DNA from: an uncultured Rikenellaceae bacterium | Lineage (GTDB): Bacteria > Bacteroidota > Bacteroidia > Bacteroidales > Rikenellaceae | NCBI GenBank assembly: GCA_949284665.1 | Contig: CASDWR010000175.1 | Span: 1 to 7,940, forward strand | Direction of reading: 5' to 3' | DNA length: 7,940 bases | In this document: piece after piece, positions 1-5,268 of the stretch | Position numbering within the stretch: the first letter of the stretch is position 1 | How the letters are laid out: every line of letters starts with the position of its first letter | Translations under genes and position numbers: made by a program | The notes under the pieces: generated by a model | Seen by the model: only the letters and a program-made list of their open reading frames with translations | Database searches by the model: none | What the model was told of the DNA's origin: nothing

Positions 1-384
1 GATTTGCGTCCCTGTTTCTTCGAATTGGCAGCTGTAAAGGTAGGGTTTGATCACTTCGTTGTCGTACGTGTAATCGAATACCGGTTGCAACTCCTCTTCC
101 GGCCCTTGCAGAAAGGAGAGATTGAAAGCGGAACGGCCACGATGAGAGGTAACGATGAGCGGCAAGCCGTGCACCCGGTTCGATGTGAAGTCTTCGCGTT
201 GTGGGTAAACTCTCAACATGCCGTTTGGCAAATGAACGGTTGGATAAGTCGGTACCAGCAGGTGACTGATATTACCCATATAGGGGTTTACGTAATCAAC
301 CGGTTCGAGTCGGTTGCCGGACATGTTGCAACCGGTCAGCAACACGAAAGCGGCCATGGAGGTTAACAGAATTTTTTTATCCAT
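1..384 (-). CDS. GH92-like alpha-mannosidase lipoprotein (N-terminal part, cut by left edge)
   Basis: Only the first 128 codons are present; the frame is open to position 1. The start is the ATG at 384-382. It opens a lipoprotein signal: a short lysine-rich head, a hydrophobic stretch, and lipobox LTGC with the lipidated Cys at residue 19. Residues after the Cys (NMSGN) are not acidic, so no surface-export signal is evident and a periplasm-facing anchor is likelier (inference). The mature start, DYVNPYMGN followed by PTVHLPNGMLRVYP at about residues 30-60, resembles the N-terminal beta-sandwich entry of GH92 proteins, recognised from memory. GH92 enzymes are Ca2+-dependent exo-alpha-mannosidases that trim mannans and N-glycans. 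The catalytic acids lie in the missing C-terminal part, so activity and linkage cannot be judged. It is the third gene of a probable operon, 35 bp after the GH71/99-like gene. A run of seven A occurs in codons 2-5. Confidence 0.8.
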   Translation of the reverse strand, partial: MDKKILLTSMAAFVLLTGCNMSGNRLEPVDYVNPYMGNISHLLVPTYPTVHLPNGMLRVYPQREDFTSNRVHGLPLIVTSHRGRSAFNLSFLQGPEEELQPVFDYTYDNEVIKPYLYSCQFEETGTQI

Positions 385-419
385 ATTTTCGACAAGGGGT
401 CAAAGATGTTTTATTTATG

Positions 420-1697
420 TTATTTGTCGGAAGCGGGTTGCACGGGCATGATAGCCGTCAGGGGGATTTCACCGCGGAGGGCTTTGGCGGCTTGTCCTGC
501 AAGCCACAGATAGCGATCGGCGGGGACCCCTTCGTAGGTTAGGAAAGGCGACTCACCGACAGGGACCTCATTGGCGCATTTGAAAAAGGCCGTACCCTCG
601 TCGATTTCATCGAACATGGCCAAATAGAGCGATTGCGCGCCGCTCGAGATCGTATGATGGACCTGTTTCCAGAAGAAACGGCCTTCCAGACGCGGTATTT
701 GGTTGAGCGGAGCGGTTCCGTTCTGGAGGTTATACCAGCTGAATCCCGGGAAAAGGACTGGGAGATAGGTGATTTTATTCTGTTGGCACCAAAGGATGTC
801 GTCCTGAATGAGTTGTTGGTAATTCTTGTATGAGTTGTAATCGAAACGACCTACGAACCACGGTTGTACGGCGTCAACTTGCCGGATCAGTTCATGGAGT
901 CTCGGGTCCTGGAGTGCATCGGTCGACAGATCGCGCCAATGCGTCGGTACTCCCAGCATTACGGAACAGCCTTCGTTTTTGAGGAAACGGATGATTTTCT
1001 CGACCTCGTCGTAGCCGTAATCGCGGCCGTCGTCGAAACCGACACCCCATACGGCGACCAGAGGTTTACCGTTGTGGTGCAGATAGTGGTCGTTGGGTCT
1101 GGAAGTGATGTTGTAGGTATGCATCAGTTCGCGCCAGTCATCGAACAGAATTTCCTCTTCACCGGCTTTCATCCCCGACAGGTCGTACATGATGCAAACG
1201 GCCCGGTCGTACTTCTCGGCGGCATCGAGGGCATTGAAGAGAATGGTATTGTAGTTGTTTACGCCCCGTTCAGAACGGATGTCGCTGATGAAACGTTGCA
1301 TGAATACGCCGTCGATACCGTAGTCATGGAGCCATTTGAAGTGGAGAAAGGTAGTCGATCGGTCGCGAGAGCTGAATACTTGTGCCGTTGTTCCGTCGGC
1401 AAACACGAAAGGAGTATCGTAAAGTTTTTCGTATTCGCTTACATCGGGCCACAGGTCGATGGTGCACATTCCGGGGCGGAATTCCTTGTTTTTCTGATAG
1501 TGTCTCCAACCTTGTCCGGAGCCGTCTTCCGGGGTGTTGAACCAACCTTGATAACCGGCCATAACGAGCCCTTCGAGCGATGCGAAACGGGGCTTGTCTT
1601 CTTCGGAGGAGGAATCATTACGGTTGCAGGCGCCGAACAGCTCGCTGGCGCAAAGGAGGCATGCGATGAGGCATGCAGTACGTGAGTTTCTTTTCAT
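420..1697 (-). CDS. GH71/99-like glycoside hydrolase lipoprotein
   Basis: The protein has 425 residues. I chose the ATG at 1697-1695: it begins a lipoprotein signal (MKRNSRTACLIACLLCASEL, then FGAC with the lipidated Cys at residue 24) and leaves 13 bp after the phosphoesterase stop. An ATG at 1772 in the same frame would add 25 residues inside that upstream gene. The tail after the Cys (NRNDSSSEED) is acidic and loosely resembles Bacteroidota surface-export signals. The mature part reads as a (beta/alpha)8 barrel of the GH71/GH99 type: GLVMAGYQGWF at residues 43-53, HDYGIDGVFMQRF at 124-136, and MFDEIDEGTA at 361-370. E364 and E367 match the Glu-x-x-Glu-Gly arrangement of the GH99 active site. 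GH99 enzymes are endo-alpha-1,2-mannosidases or mannanases. This branch is distant from them, so the substrate is inferred mainly from the adjacent GH92 gene. Relatives often carry only the label GH71/99-like. Confidence 0.82.
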   Translation of the reverse strand: MKRNSRTACLIACLLCASELFGACNRNDSSSEEDKPRFASLEGLVMAGYQGWFNTPEDGSGQGWRHYQKNKEFRPGMCTIDLWPDVSEYEKLYDTPFVFADGTTAQVFSSRDRSTTFLHFKWLHDYGIDGVFMQRFISDIRSERGVNNYNTILFNALDAAEKYDRAVCIMYDLSGMKAGEEEILFDDWRELMHTYNITSRPNDHYLHHNGKPLVAVWGVGFDDGRDYGYDEVEKIIRFLKNEGCSVMLGVPTHWRDLSTDALQDPRLHELIRQVDAVQPWFVGRFDYNSYKNYQQLIQDDILWCQQNKITYLPVLFPGFSWYNLQNGTAPLNQIPRLEGRFFWKQVHHTISSGAQSLYLAMFDEIDEGTAFFKCANEVPVGESPFLTYEGVPADRYLWLAGQAAKALRGEIPLTAIMPVQPASDK

Positions 1698-1710
1698 GGG
1701 ACCGATGGTT

Positions 1711-2550
1711 TTACGGTATGACAGTTTCCGGTACTTCGTCGAGAGAGAAGTACGTGGATGAATAATTTTCATCGTTGACTTTCCAGATACGGATACCAGA
1801 GAATCCGGTACCCAGGGCCCGACCTACGGGACCGCAGGTAATCATGTCGATCCCTTGGCATTCGGCTTCCTTGTGGTTGTGGAGGTGTCCGGCGATTACG
1901 GCGTTGACGTTGTATTTTTCGAACAATGCCCAATATCGCTGGCGGTCGCCGGAAGCGAGATTCGAGTAGCTATCCTCTTCGTCGATTCGCGACACGAATA
2001 CCGGACAGTGAGTGAATACGAAGCGATATGTGCACTTGCGGGCCTTTTTCAGTTCTTGTTCTAACCATTGGTATTGTTCAATTTCGAGTGTTTCGTTGCT
2101 GTCTTTGATTAGGCCAGAGTGGATTCCGATAAAAGCGCAGTTTCCGTATCTGAATGAGAACCGGTCGTTTCCGAATTCGGCCTTGTATGCTTCCACGTGT
2201 TTCAGGTCGTTGGTACGTCCCGTGTCGTGGTTTCCGGGGATATGGTATACGGCGATATCCGGATCGATTCGGCTGATGAGTCCTTTGTAAGTGTCTATCT
2301 GGCGACGGTTGCGGGGAGTGTTGACCATGTCGCCCGTGACCACCACGAAGGCAGGTTTCAATCGATTGATATGAGCTACGGCCTGTGCCAGATGCAGACT
2401 GTCCTGGGTCAGACTTTTGTTTTTGTCAAAGAAGCCCATTTGCGGGTCACTGATCTGAATAAAAAAGAAGGAAGGTGTTCGGGCGGAGAGCATCGCGGAC
2501 GAACAAAGGATCATCGTTGCAATCGAGAGAATACGGCAAAATCTTTTCAT
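1711..2550 (-). CDS. Secreted calcineurin-like metallophosphoesterase (CPPED1/CSTP1-like)
   Basis: The 279-residue protein starts with a Sec signal peptide, probably cleaved after LSA at residue 23; C16 is not in a good lipobox. It is therefore likely a soluble periplasmic or secreted enzyme. The five metallophosphoesterase motifs appear in order: SDPQ (D35, Q37), GDMVN (G73, D74), GNHD (N107, H108), THCP (H181) and GHLHNH (H222, H224). These bind a two-metal centre that hydrolyses phosphomonoesters or diesters. Motif 1 is D-x-Q rather than the usual D-x-H, as in the CPPED1/CSTP1 branch, from family memory. It is the first gene of a probable operon with the GH71/99-like and GH92-like genes, so removing phosphate from a glycan such as phosphomannan before glycosidase attack is a reasonable role (inference). 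Phosphatase activity on free sugar phosphates or proteins is equally possible. The gene is complete and uninterrupted. Confidence 0.88.
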   Translation of the reverse strand: MKRFCRILSIATMILCSSAMLSARTPSFFFIQISDPQMGFFDKNKSLTQDSLHLAQAVAHINRLKPAFVVVTGDMVNTPRNRRQIDTYKGLISRIDPDIAVYHIPGNHDTGRTNDLKHVEAYKAEFGNDRFSFRYGNCAFIGIHSGLIKDSNETLEIEQYQWLEQELKKARKCTYRFVFTHCPVFVSRIDEEDSYSNLASGDRQRYWALFEKYNVNAVIAGHLHNHKEAECQGIDMITCGPVGRALGTGFSGIRIWKVNDENYSSTYFSLDEVPETVIP

Positions 2551-2630
2551 GGGTTTCGTATTTCTGTGTTTAGGTATCGCTTCCGGGAGGGATGGCCGCG
2601 TTCCGACCGAAAGCCGTCTCGTAATATGTC

Positions 2631-2661
2631 GTAAAAATAGGGGTTTCCTATTAATAATAAA
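2631..2661 (-). promoter_or_regulatory. Weak candidate Bacteroidota-type promoter for the phosphoesterase operon
   Basis: On the minus strand, TATTTTTA (2639-2632) matches the Bacteroidota -7 element TAnnTTTG except at its last base. A TTTA (2661-2658), one base from the -33 element TTTG, lies 18 bp upstream, slightly under the usual spacing. The implied leader is about 70-75 nt. The region is AT-rich, so a chance match is quite possible. Confidence 0.25.
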
Positions 2662-2673
2662 TTAATGTAAACC
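2642..2673. repeat. AT-rich nested inverted repeat (possible operator)
   Basis: GGTTT (2642-2646) faces AAACC (2669-2673). Nested inside are two copies of the self-complementary hexamer ATTAAT (2650-2655 and 2661-2666) separated by five bases. The two dyads share nearly the same centre, about 2658. The element overlaps the upstream half of the candidate minus-strand promoter, so a regulator site for the phosphoesterase operon is possible. AT-rich composition makes such symmetry easier to get by chance. Confidence 0.35.
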
Positions 2674-2870
2674 TTAATAAGGCGTGTTTCGCCCTTTCCG
2701 CCCGGATTTTTTTCGATATTCCTCACGGATATTTCGGTTGTATGTTTCCTCGACTCGTATCATCCGTTAGTTGTTGTACCGTTGAAAAATGGGAAACTCG
2801 GCACTGCATCTTATGTGCATGGTGTTTCGAGTTCTTTTGTCGCATGCCGTTTCCCCATTGCTTCGGATGC

Positions 2871-2911
2871 GGACACCTGACAAAGTCTGGAACGGAAGTG
2901 TCAAAATGTCA
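2871..2911 (+). promoter_or_regulatory. TGTCA/TGACA pentamer cluster upstream of htpG
   Basis: The direct repeat TGTCA-AAA-TGTCA (2899-2903 and 2907-2911) is preceded, 16 bp upstream of its first copy, by the inverted pentamer TGACA (2878-2882). A one-mismatch copy, GGACA, lies at 2871-2875. The result is two roughly symmetric pairs of half-sites. The second TGTCA ends 13 bp before the -24-like TGGCA. The position suggests an activator or repressor site for htpG (inference); the regulator is not identified. Confidence 0.4.
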
Positions 2912-2924
2912 CCCCCATGGGTGG

Positions 2925-2939
2925 TGGCATACAAATTGA
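2925..2939 (+). promoter_or_regulatory. Candidate -24/-12 (sigma-54-like) promoter for htpG
   Basis: TGGCA at 2925-2929 is followed after six bases by TTGA at 2936-2939. This is the spacing of the sigma-54 consensus TGGCAC-N5-TTGC, with GG at -24 and G at -13; the -12 base is A instead of C. Transcription would start near 2951, giving a leader of about 50 nt before the htpG ATG. No good Bacteroidota housekeeping promoter (TTTG, then TAnnTTTG) is obvious nearby. This is a pattern match only. Confidence 0.4.
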
Positions 2940-3001
2940 TATTTTATGCGGCGGATGCACGGCATCCCGGATTGGAGACAAACATTAAACACGAAATAGA
3001 T

Positions 3002-5062
3002 ATGCAAAACGGTAAAATCGGTGTGACCACGGAAAACATATTTCCGGTCATCAAAAAATTTCTCTATTCGGATCATGAAATTTTCTTGCGTGAATTGATA
3101 TCCAATGCGGTCGATGCGACTCAGAAATTGAAGACATTGGCTGTTTCGGGAGAATTCAACGGTGAGTTGGGCGATTTGACGATTCATGTGGATGTCGATT
3201 CCGGGAAACGTATGCTTACTGTATCGGATGCTGGTTTGGGTATGACGGCCGAAGAGGTGGACAAATATATCAATCAAATTGCCTTTTCGGGGGCAGAGGA
3301 GTTTATGGCCAAATATAAGAATCAAGCGATCATCGGTCACTTCGGGTTGGGTTTTTATTCGGCGTTCATGGTGGCCGACAAGGTAGAGATCCGCACTCGC
3401 TCATATCGCGAAGGGGCCAGAACCGTTGTATGGAGTTGTGAAGGGTCGCCGGAATATACGATGGTTGAGACCGATGAGGAGCATCGTCGCGGTACGGATG
3501 TGATTCTTTACCTTTCCGAAGATTGTTCCGAGTTTGCCGATCAGGCACGTATTCGGGAGATGCTTCGTAAGTATTGCCGCTTTTTGCCTGTTCCCATAGC
3601 TTGCGGCAAGGTGAAGGAGTGGAAAGACGGGAAGTATGTCGATACCGACAAAGACGAGATAATCAACGATACCGATCCGCTATGGACACACAAACCGGGT
3701 GATGTGACCGCAGAACAGTACAAGGAGTTTTACCGGGAGCTCTATCCGTACAGCGATGACCCTCTGTTCTATATTCACCTCAATATCGACTATCCGTTCC
3801 ATCTTACGGGGATTCTCTATTTCCCGAAGATTCACAATAATTTCGAGATTCAGAAGAACAAGATACAGTTGTACAGCAATCAGGTGTATGTGACCGACTC
3901 TGTGGAAGGGATCGTCCCCGAGTTTTTGACCTTGCTGCATGGAGTGATCGATTCTCCGGACATACCGTTGAATGTTTCACGTAGTTACCTTCAGAGTGAC
4001 AGCAATGTGAAGAAAATCTCGGGTTATATCACGCGCAAGGTCGCGGATCGGTTGCAGGAACTTTTTGACCAGATGCGTCCCGATTTTGAGGGTAAGTGGG
4101 ATGATTTGAAGATTTTCATTCAGTACGGAATCATCACCGACGAGAAATTTGCCGAAAAGGCCGAAGGTTTCATGTTGTTGAAGAATACGGAGGGAAAATA
4201 TTTTACGCTTGAGGAATACAGGCAGCTCATTTCCGGGAATCAGACCGACAAAAACGGGAAACTGGTCTATCTTTATGCGGATGATGTGGTAGGCAAATAT
4301 GGCTTTATCGAGGCGGCACGGGCCAAAGGATACGATGTGTTGATTATGGACGGTCAGTTGGACGGTCATTTTGTCAGTTGGTTTGAGAACAAGTTTAAGG
4401 ATACGCGTTTCGTGCGGGTTGACTCGGATGTGGTGGACAAGCTGATCGAGAAGGAACAGAATCTGACCATGGCGCTTGACAGTACGCAGCAGGAGATCAT
4501 GCGCCCCGTATTTGAGAGCCAGTTGCCGACGGACGACAAGATTCATTACAACATCGCTTTCGAGCCTATGGAAGCGGGCGACCAGCCGGTAACGATCATT
4601 CAGGACGAATACATGCGTCGTATGAAGGAGATGGCGGCGATGGGCGGTGGCGGCATGAGTCAGTTTTACGGACAGATGCCGGACAATTATACCATTGCCG
4701 TAAACGGGAATCATCCGCTGGTAATCGATATTTTGGGAAGTGTGGAGAGTGAATACGGCGATAAACTTAAAAGTATCAACAAACGGATCGATACGGCCGT
4801 AGCACAGGAAAATAAATTGACTCAGTTGCTCAAGGACAAGAAGGAGAGCGATCTCACGGATGATGAGAAGAAGGAGAAAGCCGATCTGTCGAAAAAGATT
4901 GCCGATCTTCGCACGCAACGAACCGAACGGCTCAAGGAGATCGGTCGGGGCAATTCGTTGGTAAAACAATTGATCGACCTGGCGTTGTTGTCGAATGGCA
5001 TGTTGAAGGGCGAACAGTTGACCAACTTCATTCGGCGCAGCGTGGAGTTGTTGGAAAAATAG
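3002..5062 (+). CDS. htpG: Molecular chaperone HtpG (Hsp90)
   Basis: The protein has 686 residues, within the usual Bacteroidota range. The ATG at 3002 is chosen because family similarity starts there (MQNGKIGVTTENIFP); no strong Shine-Dalgarno precedes it. The N-terminal GHKL ATPase domain shows ELISNAVDAT (E31, N35), DAGLGMT (D76) and GHFGLGFYSAFMV (112-124). The middle domain carries NVSRSYLQSD with the conserved arginine R327 that contacts ATP gamma-phosphate. The C-terminal dimerisation domain includes a Gly/Met-rich loop near 538-559, a long charged coiled-coil-like segment at about 583-648, and LIDLALLSNGMLKG near the end. HtpG is a cytoplasmic dimeric chaperone that remodels client proteins by ATP-driven clamp closure. 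The gene stands alone, with a divergent neighbour upstream and its own terminator downstream. It is intact, with all key ATPase residues present. Confidence 0.98.
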   Translation: MQNGKIGVTTENIFPVIKKFLYSDHEIFLRELISNAVDATQKLKTLAVSGEFNGELGDLTIHVDVDSGKRMLTVSDAGLGMTAEEVDKYINQIAFSGAEEFMAKYKNQAIIGHFGLGFYSAFMVADKVEIRTRSYREGARTVVWSCEGSPEYTMVETDEEHRRGTDVILYLSEDCSEFADQARIREMLRKYCRFLPVPIACGKVKEWKDGKYVDTDKDEIINDTDPLWTHKPGDVTAEQYKEFYRELYPYSDDPLFYIHLNIDYPFHLTGILYFPKIHNNFEIQKNKIQLYSNQVYVTDSVEGIVPEFLTLLHGVIDSPDIPLNVSRSYLQSDSNVKKISGYITRKVADRLQELFDQMRPDFEGKWDDLKIFIQYGIITDEKFAEKAEGFMLLKNTEGKYFTLEEYRQLISGNQTDKNGKLVYLYADDVVGKYGFIEAARAKGYDVLIMDGQLDGHFVSWFENKFKDTRFVRVDSDVVDKLIEKEQNLTMALDSTQQEIMRPVFESQLPTDDKIHYNIAFEPMEAGDQPVTIIQDEYMRRMKEMAAMGGGGMSQFYGQMPDNYTIAVNGNHPLVIDILGSVESEYGDKLKSINKRIDTAVAQENKLTQLLKDKKESDLTDDEKKEKADLSKKIADLRTQRTERLKEIGRGNSLVKQLIDLALLSNGMLKGEQLTNFIRRSVELLEK

Positions 5063-5102
5063 ATTCCACGGCGGAGTTGTTTTCTGCCCTAAAGGTTTAT
5101 AT

Positions 5103-5150
5103 CGGGAGGGAGAGGATCGCACGCGATCCTCTCCCTTTTCCCGTTTTTTT
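5103..5150 (+). terminator. Rho-independent terminator of htpG
   Basis: GGGAGAGGATCGC (5108-5120) and GCGATCCTCTCCC (5123-5135) are perfect complements, giving about a 12-bp stem with a small loop. It is followed by TTTT, then CCCG (5140-5143), which can extend the stem by pairing with CGGG (5103-5106), and then seven T (5144-5150). It lies 41 bp after the htpG stop. On the minus strand the hairpin is not followed by a T run, so it should act mainly on htpG. Confidence 0.92.
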
Positions 5151-5268
5151 GGGGGGGGCAGAACGAGGCGAATGTGCGGCATCTTGGTCGGATGCATATC
5201 AGAACGGCCACGGTCCGTCTTTGGCCCTGACCCGGCGTGAAAGAGATGCAGAAATCGCAACGGCTTTG

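Larger units (their letters stand above)
2551..3001. other. Divergent intergenic region between phosphoesterase operon and htpG
   Basis: These 451 bp contain no supported gene. The left part (about 2640-2680) is AT-rich and carries a dyad with a weak promoter candidate for the minus-strand operon. The middle (2700-2870) shows only short imperfect repeats, for example GATATT occurring twice near 2715-2735. The right part holds the pentamer cluster and the -24/-12-like element described separately. The htpG frame stays open upstream to an ATG at 2789, but that 71-codon extension has no resemblance to the HtpG family. Confidence 0.8.

Noticed and set aside
864..1685. Plus-strand open frame (273 codons) opposite the GH71/99-like gene
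   Set aside because: Valine-rich shadow of the real gene with no signal peptide or known domain.
1698..1772. Upstream ATG giving a 450-residue GH71/99-like protein
   Set aside because: It would place 25 residues before a clear lipoprotein signal and overlap the phosphoesterase gene; the ATG at 1697 fits both signal and spacing.
2681..2693. Short hairpin GGCG-tgttt-CGCC as a terminator or attenuator
   Set aside because: The stem is only 4 bp and no T run follows directly on either strand.
2842..2870. GCAT(G)CCG / CGGATGC stem upstream of htpG as an RNA thermometer
   Set aside because: Seven pairs with a bulge and a 14-nt loop, upstream of the likely transcription start and far from the start codon; not convincing.
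2913..2921. CCCATGGG palindrome as a CIRCE-type heat-shock operator
   Set aside because: CIRCE has 9-bp arms with a 9-bp spacer (TTAGCACTC type); this site does not match.
2742..2939. Small Cys-rich reading frame (65 codons, plus strand)
   Set aside because: It has no recognisable domain or ribosome site and overlaps the pentamer cluster and candidate htpG promoter; likely chance.
2789..3001. 71-codon in-frame extension upstream of htpG
   Set aside because: The HtpG family start is MQNGKIGVTTENIFP at 3002. The extension is unlike any HtpG N-terminus and would run across the candidate promoter.
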